From Sandarakinorhabdus glacialis (GTDB taxonomy: Bacteria; Pseudomonadota; Alphaproteobacteria; Sphingomonadales; Sphingomonadaceae): DNA of 64,000 nt. The position numbers and the translations under genes were made by a program. The DNA lies in the NCBI RefSeq assembly GCF_014643455.1, contig NZ_BMJM01000003.1, positions 124,001 to 188,000 on the forward strand. Direction: 5' to 3'. Under the pieces are notes generated by a model. It saw nothing but the letters and a program-made list of their open reading frames with translations, ran no database searches and was not told the origin of the DNA. Positions 28,355 to 39,060 of the stretch are shown here, in pieces (positions within the stretch are counted from its first letter, which is position 1; every line of letters starts with the position of its first letter).

Positions 28355-29845
28355 TTACGCTTCGAAATTGTCGGCGATGAAGCGGTCAAGAAGGCGGACG
28401 CCGTAGCCGGTGGCGCCCTTGTCGTGCAGGGGCCCGGCCTTTGAATCCCAGACCATGCCGGCGATGTCGAGATGCGCCCATTTCACGCCGGCTTTGACGA
28501 AGCGCTTGATGAATTGCGCCGCGGTGATCGAGCCGCCTTCGCGCGGGCCGACGTTCTTGATGTCGGCGATCGCGCTGTCGATAAGCTTGTCATAGGCGTC
28601 GCCGAGCGGCATCCGCCACAGGCGTTCGCCGGTACTGTCGCCGGCGGCCTGGAGCTGGGTCGCAAGGCCGTCATCGTTGGCGAAGATGCCGCCATATTCA
28701 TGCCCCAGGCTGACGATGATGGCGCCGGTCAGCGTGGCCAGATCGACGACGACTTCGGGGTTATACTGCTCCTGCGCCCACCAGATCGCGTCGCACAGCA
28801 CCAGCCGGCCCTCGGCGTCGGTGTTGATGACCTCGATAGTCTGGCCGTTCATGCTGGTGACGACGTCGCCGGGTCGCTGGGCGTTGCCGTCGGGCATGTT
28901 TTCGACAAGGCCGACGACGCCGATGACATGCGCGTTGGCCTTGCGGGCGGCGAGGGCGTGCATCGCGCCGGTGACCGCCCCTGCCCCGCCCATGTCCCAT
29001 TTCATGTCCTCCATGCCGGCGGCGGGCTTGATGCTGATGCCGCCGGTATCGAAGGTAACGCCCTTGCCGACGAAGACGACGGGCCTGGCATCGGGGTTGC
29101 CGGTGCCGTTCCAGCGCATTGCCATCAGCCGCGCCGGGCGGACCGAGCCCTGCGAGACGCCGAGCAGCGCGCCCATGCCGAGGGCTTCCATCTCGGGCTC
29201 GCCGAGGACGGTGATCTCGATGCCGAGCGCGGCGAGGTCGGCGGCGCTGTCGACGAAGCTTTCGGGGTAGATGATGTTGGCGGGTTCGCTGACGAGGTTG
29301 CGGGTGCGCTCGATGCCGCCGGCGATGGCGGCGAGTGGCGCGTGGCTTGCTGCGGCGCCATCGGCATTGATGATGTCGAGATGGGTCAGCGTCGGCTTGG
29401 CCTTGGGCTTCATCGTCGTGCGGTATTTGTCGAAGCGATAGCTGCGCAGCGCAGCGCCGTTGGCGAGATGCGCGGCGGCGGCGGCGAGGGGGATCGACGC
29501 GGCGGCGCCGGCCATGTCGACGGTGACGCGGGTTTCGCCCGAAGTCAGCAGGCGCGCGGCGATGGCGCCGCCGATCCGCTCGAAGGTGGCGGCGTCGGCC
29601 TTGTCGGCGGGGCCGGTGCCGACGACGAGCAAGCGCGCGGCATCGATGCCGTTGGGGGCGAGGATTTCGGCGACGGCTGCGGCATCGGCTTCGAAGCGGC
29701 CGGTCTTGATGGCGCGGGCGAGCTGCCCGCCGCTGGCGGTGTCGGCGGCGGCGGCGGCACTGCTCAGGACGCCGTCGGGGCCGGCGAGGACGACAAGGAC
29801 GTGCACGCTTGAATCTGCGGCGCCGGGGAAACCAATGGTCAGCAT
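28355..29845 (-). CDS. pepA: Leucyl aminopeptidase (M17)
   Basis: A two-metal cytosolic aminopeptidase of 496 residues. The N-terminal macro-like domain is Ala-rich. The catalytic domain carries FVGKGVTFDTGGISIKPA (metal Lys/Asp), MKWDMGGAGAV and the family signature NTDAEGRLVL. In some bacteria PepA also binds DNA; nothing here decides that. It diverges from lptD over a 155-bp gap (29846-30000) that should hold both promoters. Confidence 0.95.
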   Translation of the reverse strand: MLTIGFPGAADSSVHVLVVLAGPDGVLSSAAAAADTASGGQLARAIKTGRFEADAAAVAEILAPNGIDAARLLVVGTGPADKADAATFERIGGAIAARLLTSGETRVTVDMAGAAASIPLAAAAAHLANGAALRSYRFDKYRTTMKPKAKPTLTHLDIINADGAAASHAPLAAIAGGIERTRNLVSEPANIIYPESFVDSAADLAALGIEITVLGEPEMEALGMGALLGVSQGSVRPARLMAMRWNGTGNPDARPVVFVGKGVTFDTGGISIKPAAGMEDMKWDMGGAGAVTGAMHALAARKANAHVIGVVGLVENMPDGNAQRPGDVVTSMNGQTIEVINTDAEGRLVLCDAIWWAQEQYNPEVVVDLATLTGAIIVSLGHEYGGIFANDDGLATQLQAAGDSTGERLWRMPLGDAYDKLIDSAIADIKNVGPREGGSITAAQFIKRFVKAGVKWAHLDIAGMVWDSKAGPLHDKGATGYGVRLLDRFIADNFEA

Positions 29846-30000
29846 GAACGATCCTTGGGGACAGATTGATTGCCCCGGGGTTTAGGCCCGGCTTGGCCGG
29901 CGCGCAACGCGGCGTCTTGGCGAGCGCCGAAGATGCGGGGCGGCAGCGTCGCTGCCGATATCGAACGGATGTGGACGGGGCGCGGCGACACCGCTAAGCG

Positions 30001-32304
30001 ATGGCCTTGCGTACAGCCTCTCGAAAGCGCCGTTTGTCCTTGCGTTACCTCCTGCTGACGACTGCCACGCTCCTTGCCGCCGGGAGCGACGGGGCCGCGT
30101 TCGCGCAGGCAGCGACTCCCGCGCCCGCACCCGCCGCTGCCGGGCAGGAATCGCCTGCCACCACGATCCCGCGCGATGGCGGCGCCATCGTGGAGGCCGG
30201 CGACGCGATCGATTTCGAAGCCGATGCGATGCAGTACGACGACAGGCAGGAGGTCGTCACGGCGACGGGCAATGTCCGGCTGAGCCGCGACGCGTGGAAG
30301 CTGTCCGCCCAGAATATCGAATATAATCGCAAGACCGGCGTCGTCGTCGCGACCGGCAATGTCGTCAGCGTCGATCCGCAGGGCAACCAGGCGTTCGGCG
30401 ATCGGGTCGAACTGACCGATTCGCTGCGTGACGGGGCGATCGACAATATCCTGTTGGTGCTCAACGACGGCGGCCGGCTGGCGGCGAACCAGGGCCAGCG
30501 CAGCGACGATATCATCACCCTCGACCGCGCCGTTTACAGCCCGTGCGCGGTCGTCGACAGCGAGGGCTGCCCGCACGCGCCGGTGTGGCAGGTCAAGGGC
30601 GTGCGGATCAGCTATAATCGCGCCAAGCACCGGCTTTACTATCGCAATGCCAGCCTCGAGATATTCGGCGTGCCGGTGTTCTATCTGCCCAAATTCTCGC
30701 ACCCGGACGGCGAGGCCAAGCAGGTCAGCGGGCTGTTGCTGCCGGGCATCGAGTTCCAGCGGCAACTGGGCGTGGGCATCAGCCTGCCGTATCATTTCGC
30801 GCTGGCGCCCGACCGCGACATCACGGTGGCGCCGCATTTCTATACCGGCGCCAACCCGGCGATGGAGGTGCAGGCGCGCCGGCTGCTTCGGGATGGCCCG
30901 GTGCAGATGGATGCCTTTTTCACCTATGCGCAGCTGACCGATTTCGCCGATGACGGGGTGACCGAGATCGACCGCGGCAACCGGCTGCGCGGCTATTTCG
31001 CGTTGAAGGGCCGCTTGCAGCATACGCCCGAATGGCGATCGAGCTTTTCGGTGCGGCTGACCACCGACGATACGTTCAACCGCCGCTATGGACTGGATTT
31101 CGACGATACGCTGCGCTCGACCTATGCGTTGGAGCGGCAGACTCCCACCAGCTTCCTGTCGATCTCGGCCTGGGCCTTCCAGGGGCTGCGGATCACCGAC
31201 CTGACCGGGGAGATCCCGTTCGTGCTGCCGCTGGTCGATTATGACTGGCGGCCGACCGAGACGGTGCTGGGCGGGCGGTTCCGGTTCGGCGCCAACACGA
31301 TGAACCTGTTCCGCACCGATGGGCAGAGCGTGCAGCGGGCGCTGATGTTCGGGCGCTGGGATCGCAGCCTGATCACGACGTGGGGGCAGCGTATCACCGC
31401 CACGGGGATGATGCGGAGCGACATTTACAATGTCATCGATCCCGAACGGGCGACCTTGCCGCAATATGCCGGGCGCGAAGGCATCCAGGGGCGGATCGCG
31501 CCGGTCGCCGCGGTCGATGTCGAATGGCCGTTTGCCGGGCCGGCGTTCGGCGGCACGCAGACGTTCACGCCGCGCGTGCAGTTCGTCGCGGCGCCGGCGA
31601 ACCTGAATTCGGGCATTCCCAACGAGGACAGCCGCGCCATCGAGCTCGAGGATATCAGCCTGTTCGATCTCAACCGCTTTCCGGGCTATGACCGGGTCGA
31701 GGGCGGCACGCGGATGACCTATGGCCTCGAATACACGCTCGACCGGCAGGGCGTTGCGCTGCGCACCGAAATCGGCCAATCGGTGCGGCTGGCCGGCAGC
31801 GGCGACGAGTTTCCACGGGGCACCGGGCTTTCGGACACGGTCAGCGATTTTGTCGGGCGGACAAATTTGAAGCTGGGCCGGCTGTTCGAGGTGACTCACC
31901 GGTTTCGGGTCGATCGCAACAGCTTTACCGTGCGGCGCAACGAGATCGACGTGTCGATCGGCAATCGCACGACCTATGCCAGCATCGGCTATATCCGGCT
32001 GAATCGGCAGATCGAGCTCGAGGATCTGGAAGACCGGGAAGAATTGCGCGTCGGCGGCCGGGCAGTATTCGCGAAATTCTGGTCGGTGTTCGGGTCGGCG
32101 ATCGTCGACCTCACCAGCAGGACCGAGAACCCGTTGGCGGGCGGCGACGGCTTCAAGCCCACCCGCCACCGGGCCGGGGTCGAATATGAAGATGAATGCT
32201 TCAGGCTGGGGGTCAGCTGGCGCCGCGACTATATCGGCGATCGTGATTTCAGGGCGGGTAACACGTTCCTGCTGACGCTGGCGTTCAAGACGCTGGGGCG
32301 TTGA
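30001..32304 (+). CDS. lptD: LPS assembly protein LptD
   Basis: The outer-membrane component that, with LptE, inserts lipopolysaccharide into the outer leaflet. The 767 residues comprise a signal peptide (about 14-37, LRYLLLTTATLLAAGSDGAAFAQ), an OstA-like periplasmic domain (about 60-170; FEADAMQYDDRQEVVTATGN) and a long beta-barrel with the family block CFRLGVSWRRDYIGDRDFRAGN near the end. No strong ribosome site precedes the ATG at 30001. surA follows, as in many proteobacteria, fitting its role in folding LptD. Confidence 0.95.
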   Translation: MALRTASRKRRLSLRYLLLTTATLLAAGSDGAAFAQAATPAPAPAAAGQESPATTIPRDGGAIVEAGDAIDFEADAMQYDDRQEVVTATGNVRLSRDAWKLSAQNIEYNRKTGVVVATGNVVSVDPQGNQAFGDRVELTDSLRDGAIDNILLVLNDGGRLAANQGQRSDDIITLDRAVYSPCAVVDSEGCPHAPVWQVKGVRISYNRAKHRLYYRNASLEIFGVPVFYLPKFSHPDGEAKQVSGLLLPGIEFQRQLGVGISLPYHFALAPDRDITVAPHFYTGANPAMEVQARRLLRDGPVQMDAFFTYAQLTDFADDGVTEIDRGNRLRGYFALKGRLQHTPEWRSSFSVRLTTDDTFNRRYGLDFDDTLRSTYALERQTPTSFLSISAWAFQGLRITDLTGEIPFVLPLVDYDWRPTETVLGGRFRFGANTMNLFRTDGQSVQRALMFGRWDRSLITTWGQRITATGMMRSDIYNVIDPERATLPQYAGREGIQGRIAPVAAVDVEWPFAGPAFGGTQTFTPRVQFVAAPANLNSGIPNEDSRAIELEDISLFDLNRFPGYDRVEGGTRMTYGLEYTLDRQGVALRTEIGQSVRLAGSGDEFPRGTGLSDTVSDFVGRTNLKLGRLFEVTHRFRVDRNSFTVRRNEIDVSIGNRTTYASIGYIRLNRQIELEDLEDREELRVGGRAVFAKFWSVFGSAIVDLTSRTENPLAGGDGFKPTRHRAGVEYEDECFRLGVSWRRDYIGDRDFRAGNTFLLTLAFKTLGR

Positions 32305-32449
32305 GGCGGGTTGGTCTGGATTTCAGGCGGCGTTCAGCCTGTCGCCGTTAACCGGCGCTTTGCCGTTGCCGCAAGGTTGCGCTAGGGACTCGCCTAACAA
32401 GACCATGCGCCGCGGCGGGCGCCGATATTCGCCGGAGCTGGAGACTGGA

Positions 32450-33817
32450 ATGCGGTTCAATCGTTCGTTGCTTGCCCCGTTGCTGGGTACGGCCCTGCTG
32501 TTCTCCGCATCGCCGACGGCGTTGCTGGCGCAGGCCGCCGACCCCGGTGCGGTGCCCGGTGCGAGCTTCAGCGCGGCCGACCTGGCGGAAATGCGGGTGA
32601 TCGGCGAGATCGACCCGACGCTGCGCAAGGCCCAGGCCATCGTCAACGGCGACGTCATCACCGATACCGATATCGACCAGCGGGTGGCGCTGGTCATCGC
32701 GGCCAATGGCGGCAAGATCGCCGACGAGGAACGCCAGCGGCTGCGCCTGCAGGTGCTGCGCAACCTGATCGACGAAAAGCTGCAGGTCCAGGAAGCCGCC
32801 AGCAACGACATCCGCATCCCTGAATCCGAGGTCGACCGATCGTATGCGCGGGTGGCGCAGAATTTCAAGCGCTCGCCCGAGGCGTTCGAGCAGTTCCTGC
32901 GCGAGTCGGGATCGTCGCCGGCTTCGATCAAGGCACAGATTAGGGGCGAACTGGCGTGGAGCCGCGTGTTGCGCCGCAAGGTCGAGCCGCTGGTCAATGT
33001 CGGTGACGAGGAGGTCAACGCGATCATCGCCCGGTTGAACGCCGCCAAGGGCAAGGACGAGTTCCATGTCGGCGAAATCTTCCTGTCGGCAACGCCGGAG
33101 ACGCAGGCGCAGGTGTTGAGCGATGCCGCGCGCATCGTCGGGCAGATCCGCGGCGGCGCCTCGTTCGTCGCCTATGCACGCCAGTTTTCCGAAGCCTCTA
33201 CCGCGGGTGTGGGCGGCGATCTCGGCTGGGTACGCGCCGAACAGCTGGCCGATGCGGTGGCGCCGATCATCACGACGCTGCCCGCCGGCGGCGCAGCGAG
33301 CGTCACCGACCCGATCGTGGTGCCGGGCGGCGTCGCGATCATGACCTTGCTGGAAAAGCGCCAGGTGCTGGCCGCCGATCCGGCCGAGGCGGTGCTGAGC
33401 CTCAAGCAGATGTCGTTGCCGCTGAAGGCCGGCATCACCGAAGTCGATGCCAAGGCGAAGGTGAAGGAATTCCAGGACGCGACGCAGGCGATGGGTGGCT
33501 GCGGCCGGGTCGATGAAGTCGCTGCCAAGCTGGGCGCCGAGGTCGCCAACAACGACGCGATCCGCCTGAAGGACCTGCCGCCGGCACTGGCCGGCATCAT
33601 GCAGCAGCTTTCGATCGGACAGGCAACGCCGGCATTCGGTTCGGCGGCCGAAGGGCTGCGCGTGCTGGTGCTGTGCGGGCGCGACGATGCCGCGGCGCAG
33701 GCCAAGGCGCCGAATTTCGACCAGATCTATGCCCAGATGAACGACGAGCGGGTCAACATGCGGGCGCGGCGTTATCTGCGCGATCTGCGCCGCGACGCGA
33801 TCGTCGACTACCGCTGA
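32450..33817 (+). CDS. surA: Periplasmic peptidyl-prolyl isomerase / chaperone SurA
   Basis: SurA escorts outer-membrane proteins, LptD included, through the periplasm. The 455-residue protein has a signal peptide ending about ALLAQA. The SurA N-domain includes AIVNGDVITDTDIDQRVALV and LRNLIDEKLQVQEA. One clear parvulin domain (about 200-300) has FHVGEIFLSA, GASFVAYARQFSEA and GGDLGWVRAEQLADAV; a second parvulin domain is degenerate. ATG 32450 has GGAG 6 nt upstream. Its TGA overlaps the pdxA ATG by one base. Confidence 0.92.
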   Translation: MRFNRSLLAPLLGTALLFSASPTALLAQAADPGAVPGASFSAADLAEMRVIGEIDPTLRKAQAIVNGDVITDTDIDQRVALVIAANGGKIADEERQRLRLQVLRNLIDEKLQVQEAASNDIRIPESEVDRSYARVAQNFKRSPEAFEQFLRESGSSPASIKAQIRGELAWSRVLRRKVEPLVNVGDEEVNAIIARLNAAKGKDEFHVGEIFLSATPETQAQVLSDAARIVGQIRGGASFVAYARQFSEASTAGVGGDLGWVRAEQLADAVAPIITTLPAGGAASVTDPIVVPGGVAIMTLLEKRQVLAADPAEAVLSLKQMSLPLKAGITEVDAKAKVKEFQDATQAMGGCGRVDEVAAKLGAEVANNDAIRLKDLPPALAGIMQQLSIGQATPAFGSAAEGLRVLVLCGRDDAAAQAKAPNFDQIYAQMNDERVNMRARRYLRDLRRDAIVDYR

Positions 33818-34821
33818 TGAAGGCGCCGGCGCCGCTGGCGGTGTCGATCGGCGATCCCGCCGGCATCGGCCCGGAAATCGTCGCGGCCGCCTGGGCGGCG
33901 CGGGTGCGCGAGAAGCTGCCGCCGTTCTTTGCGATCGGGGACCGGCGCGCCATCGAGGCGGTCTGGGACGGGCCGATCAAGACGCTGGGCGCGCCGACCG
34001 AGGCCGCGGCGGCGTTCGGCAAGGCGCTGCCGCTGGTGCAGGTCGACGATCCGGGCGAGATCATCCCGGGCGACCCCAATCTGGCCGGCGCGCGGTGTGC
34101 GCTCGACAGCCTGGAGATTGCCGTCGGGCTGGCGCGCAACGGCTTCGCCGGCGGCATCGTGACCGGGCCGGTTTCGAAGTCACAGCTGTATAATATCGGC
34201 TTCAACTATCCGGGGCAGACCGAATTCGTCGCCGAGCGCTGCGGGATTTCGGCGATCAATGCAGTCATGATGCTGTCGGGACCGACGCTGCGCACGGTGC
34301 CGGTGACGGTGCACATGGCGCTGGCCGACGTGCCTCGGCTGCTGACCACCGAGCTGATCATCGCCAAGGCGCGGATCACGGCGCGCGGGCTTATTCGTGA
34401 CTTCGGCATCGAACGGCCGCGGCTGGTGCTGGCCGGGCTTAATCCTCATGCCGGCGAAAGCGGCACGCTGGGGCGCGAGGATCTCGACATCATCCGCCCG
34501 GCCGTCGAGGCATTGATCGCCGAGGACATCATCGCGCATGGGCCGCTGTCGGCCGACACGATGTTCCATGCCGAAGCGCGCAAACAGTATGACGCGGCGC
34601 TGTGCATGTATCACGACCAGGCGCTGATCCCGCTGAAAACGCTGCATTTCGACGATGGCGTCAACGTCACGCTGGGGCTGCCGATCGTGCGGACGTCGCC
34701 CGACCACGGCACCGCGTTCGGTATCGCAGGCAAAGGCATTGCCAGCCCGCGGGCAATGATCGAGGCGATCCGCATGGCGGGGATGTGCGCGGCGCGGCGG
34801 CTTTGCGTGGCCAGCGCTTGA
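33817..34821 (+). CDS. pdxA: 4-hydroxythreonine-4-phosphate dehydrogenase
   Basis: PdxA oxidises 4-phosphohydroxy-threonine in the DXP-dependent pyridoxal phosphate pathway. The 334 residues contain [13 protein letters not shown] at the N-terminus, the metal His of [39 protein letters not shown] and [15 protein letters not shown]. It is embedded in surA-pdxA-rsmA, overlapping both neighbours (ATGA-like junction with surA, TTGA with rsmA). Confidence 0.95.
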   Translation: MKAPAPLAVSIGDPAGIGPEIVAAAWAARVREKLPPFFAIGDRRAIEAVWDGPIKTLGAPTEAAAAFGKALPLVQVDDPGEIIPGDPNLAGARCALDSLEIAVGLARNGFAGGIVTGPVSKSQLYNIGFNYPGQTEFVAERCGISAINAVMMLSGPTLRTVPVTVHMALADVPRLLTTELIIAKARITARGLIRDFGIERPRLVLAGLNPHAGESGTLGREDLDIIRPAVEALIAEDIIAHGPLSADTMFHAEARKQYDAALCMYHDQALIPLKTLHFDDGVNVTLGLPIVRTSPDHGTAFGIAGKGIASPRAMIEAIRMAGMCAARRLCVASA

Positions 34822-35660
34822 GCGAGGAATTGCCGGCGGGGCTGTTGCGACTGCCGCCTTTGCGCGAGGTCATCGCCAGGCATGGGCTCAATGCGAAAAA
34901 ATCGTTGGGGCAGAATTTTTTGCTTGATGGTAATTTGCTCGACCGGATTGCGCGGGTTCCGGGGCCTTTGGCCGGGGCGACGGTCTATGAGGTCGGACCG
35001 GGACCGGGCGGGCTGACGCGGGCATTGTTGCGGGCCGGGGCTCGGGTGGTCGCGGTGGAGCGCGATTCGCGGACGGCGCCGGCGTTGGCGGAACTTGCCG
35101 AGGCGGCCGAGGGTCGGCTGACGGTTCTCGATGCGGATGCGATGACTGTGGACGCGGCGGCGCTGGCTGGGCGCGGGGCGCATATCGTCTCGAACTTGCC
35201 GTATAATATCGGCACGGCGCTGCTGACCGGCTGGCTGTCGGGCGATGAATGGCCGCCGTGGTGGGCAAGCCTGACGTTGATGTTCCAGCGTGAAGTCGCC
35301 GAGCGGCTGGTCGCGGCGCCGGGCAATGGCGCTTATGGCCGGCTGTCGGTGCTGGCGCAGTGGCGGACACAGGCGAAGATCGCGTTCACGTTGCCGCCGC
35401 GGGCGTTCGTGCCGGCGCCGAAGGTCGAATCGGCGGTGGTGCATTTCGTGCCGATCGTGCCGATGGCTGCGGCGACTGCGGCGAAACTGTCGGCACTGAC
35501 GGCGGCGGCGTTCGGGCAGCGGCGCAAGATGCTGCGCGCGAGCCTGAAAGCAATGCCGGGGGCGCTGGAGGCGATGGTGGCGGAGGGGATCAGTCCGGAG
35601 CAACGGGCGGAGACTGTGCCGGTGGCGGCGTTTGCTCGGGCTGCGGCGCGGTTGGGGTAG
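34818..35660 (+). CDS. rsmA: 16S rRNA (adenine1518/1519-N6)-dimethyltransferase
   Basis: RsmA (KsgA) dimethylates two adjacent adenines at the 3' end of 16S rRNA late in 30S assembly. The 280 residues show [21 protein letters not shown], the SAM loop [15 protein letters not shown] and the catalytic NLPYNIGT. No ATG exists between the pdxA stop and the conserved N-terminus, so translation most likely starts at the TTG 34818, which shares TTGA with the pdxA stop. Confidence 0.93.
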   Translation: MSEELPAGLLRLPPLREVIARHGLNAKKSLGQNFLLDGNLLDRIARVPGPLAGATVYEVGPGPGGLTRALLRAGARVVAVERDSRTAPALAELAEAAEGRLTVLDADAMTVDAAALAGRGAHIVSNLPYNIGTALLTGWLSGDEWPPWWASLTLMFQREVAERLVAAPGNGAYGRLSVLAQWRTQAKIAFTLPPRAFVPAPKVESAVVHFVPIVPMAAATAAKLSALTAAAFGQRRKMLRASLKAMPGALEAMVAEGISPEQRAETVPVAAFARAAARLG

Positions 35661-35667
35661 AGCGTGA

Positions 35668-35724
35668 ACCCCCACCCCGCTCGGCTGGGGCCGAGTCGCC
35701 CTCCCGGCAGGGGGGAGGGAGAGA
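35668..35724. repeat. Palindromic repeat between convergent rsmA and a TPR gene
   Basis: Family III: CTCGGC-TGGG-GCCGAG followed by CTCCC-GGCAGG-GGGGAG. It starts 8 bp after the rsmA stop and ends 4 bp before the next stop. Confidence 0.65.
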
Positions 35725-35727
35725 CGA

Positions 35728-36213
35728 TTAGTTCTTGGCGACTATGGGCTTTGCTGCGGGTGCTGGAACCGGCGTGTTGAGCGCAGTCTGCAGGCGGTCG
35801 GCGGCGGGGCATTCGGCTTTGCACAGCGCCTTGATGCGCGCGAGATTGACCTGCGCGCGGGCGGTGGCGCCGCGGGCGATAAGCGCCTTGCCCTGGCCTT
35901 CGAGCGCGCCGATGTCCGACGGGTTGAGCGCAAGCGCGTCGCGGTAGTATTTGACCGCCTTGCCCGGCAGGCCGAGCATCTCATAGCCTTGGGCGATGCC
36001 GCTGAACGCCGCGACATTCTTGGGGTCACTGGCGAGGGCGGCTTCATAGGCGTCGATTGCGGCGTTGGCGTCGCGGCGATCGAGCGCGGCCTTGCCCTGT
36101 GCGGCCATCCGCACCGAAACCGGCTTCAGGACATCGTCGCCAACGGCGACCGAGGCAGCGGCCATGGCCGATCCGGACGCCAGTACCATCATCAACGGGA
36201 TCGCAAGACGCAT
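35728..36213 (-). CDS. Exported TPR-repeat protein
   Basis: A 161-residue protein with a signal peptide (LAIPLMMVLASGSAMA). At least two clear TPR units follow: ANAAIDAYEAALASDPKN and KAVKYYRDALALNPSDIGALEGQG. The tail is Pro/Ala-rich. TPRs bind other proteins; the partner is unknown. GGAG lies 8 nt before the ATG at 36213, so that start is preferred over a GTG three codons upstream. rsmB lies just upstream on the same strand (27-bp gap), so they may be cotranscribed. Confidence 0.75.
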   Translation of the reverse strand: MRLAIPLMMVLASGSAMAAASVAVGDDVLKPVSVRMAAQGKAALDRRDANAAIDAYEAALASDPKNVAAFSGIAQGYEMLGLPGKAVKYYRDALALNPSDIGALEGQGKALIARGATARAQVNLARIKALCKAECPAADRLQTALNTPVPAPAAKPIVAKN

Positions 36214-36240
36214 GTTCGGCACTCCAAATATGCTGCTGGT

Positions 36241-37449
36241 TTAGCAGACCCTTTCTAGACGTGCGATGAAGAATCCGTCGCAGCCCTGTTCGGCGGGCGA
36301 CAGGACCAGGGTCGGTGCCGGCGCGGCCATGCCGGGAATGCTGAATTCCTGCGGGCGGAAGCCGCCGTGCTTGAGCAGGAAGGCGTTGATGCGGCCTTCG
36401 CCCTCGCCCGGCAGTAGCGAGCAGACGACGTACGTCAGGCTGCCGCCGATCTTGACGAGTTGGGCAGCGAGCGAGAGCAGCCGGTCCTGTTCGCCTTCGA
36501 GTTTGCCGAGGCGTTCGGCGGTCAGCCGCCAGCGCGCCTCGGGGTTGCGGCGCCAGGTGCCGGTGCCCGAGCAGGGCGCATCGATGAGCACGCGATCGGC
36601 AAGGCCGGCAAGATCCTTGAGCGCGTCCCACTCCTTGCGCGGGTTGAGCATGCGGATGTCGGTGATCGTCACCCCTGCGCGGGCGAGGCGCTGCGGCATC
36701 GCGGACAAGCGGCCGCGATCGGTGTCGGCGGCAACCAGCCGGCCTTCGTTGGCCATGGCGGCGGCGAGGGCGAGGGTCTTGCCCCCTGCCCCGGCGCAAA
36801 GGTCGATGATGTTTTCGCCGGGCAGCGCGCCGACCGCGAGTGCGGCGAGCTGCGAGCCTTCGTCCTGGACCTCGATCTTGCCGGCGTGAAAGGCCGGCAG
36901 GGTCTCGATGTTGAGCCCGGTCGGCGCACGCAGCCCGGTCGGCGACAATGCTGTCGGCGCGAGATCGGGAAGCTCGATGAGCAGCTCGTCGCGGTTGGCC
37001 ATCAGCGTGTTGACGCGCAGGTCGAGCGGCGCGCGATCGAGCAGCGCGGCGACGACCTTGTCGGTGCCCTTGCCGAAGCGCGTGCGCAGCATGTCGAGTT
37101 GCCAGCCCGGCGCCAGCGATGGCCGGGCCTCGGGTTCGCCTTCGACGAGCAGGGCCGGCGCGTGGCCGGCGGTATCGGCTGTGCCGGTGAACAGTTCGAG
37201 CACTTCGGGCGCGTTGGCGCGGGCGTGGCCGATCAGCGCGGCGCGGCCGGATTCGGGCACCGTGCCGATGCTGCGGATGACGTCGAAAACCAGGTCGCGG
37301 ACGGCGCGGCGGTCCTTTGAGCCGGCATAGCGGCGCGTCGTGAAGTAACGCTGGACAATGGTGTCCGCGGCGGCGCCGCCGGTGCGGGCGGCGGCGACCG
37401 CCTGGTCGAGACATTCGATGGCGGCCTGGACGCGTGCAGCGGGAGTCAT
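36241..37449 (-). CDS. rsmB: 16S rRNA m5C methyltransferase, RsmB/NOP2 family
   Basis: A 402-residue SAM-dependent RNA cytosine-5 methyltransferase. The SAM motif is DLCAGAGGKTLALA. The two family cysteines are in DAPCSGTGTWRRNPE and in YVVCSLLPGEGEG (the usual TCS nucleophile motif is VCS here). The N-terminal part is shorter than E. coli RsmB and lacks a clear NusB-like domain, so the exact target (m5C967 or another) is not certain. Confidence 0.88.
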   Translation of the reverse strand: MTPAARVQAAIECLDQAVAAARTGGAAADTIVQRYFTTRRYAGSKDRRAVRDLVFDVIRSIGTVPESGRAALIGHARANAPEVLELFTGTADTAGHAPALLVEGEPEARPSLAPGWQLDMLRTRFGKGTDKVVAALLDRAPLDLRVNTLMANRDELLIELPDLAPTALSPTGLRAPTGLNIETLPAFHAGKIEVQDEGSQLAALAVGALPGENIIDLCAGAGGKTLALAAAMANEGRLVAADTDRGRLSAMPQRLARAGVTITDIRMLNPRKEWDALKDLAGLADRVLIDAPCSGTGTWRRNPEARWRLTAERLGKLEGEQDRLLSLAAQLVKIGGSLTYVVCSLLPGEGEGRINAFLLKHGGFRPQEFSIPGMAAPAPTLVLSPAEQGCDGFFIARLERVC

Positions 37450-37471
37450 GGTCTTTTACTCGAATAATGGG

Positions 37472-39038
<1,567 letters not shown>

Positions 39039-39060
39039 CCTGTCATTCCTGATATGGAGA

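Noticed and set aside
28472-29812. A 446-codon open frame opposite pepA
   Set aside because: Antisense shadow with Asp/Ala/Gly bias; pepA carries the family signature.
29839-32169. A 776-codon open frame opposite lptD
   Set aside because: Antisense shadow; no domain, and lptD is clearly coding.
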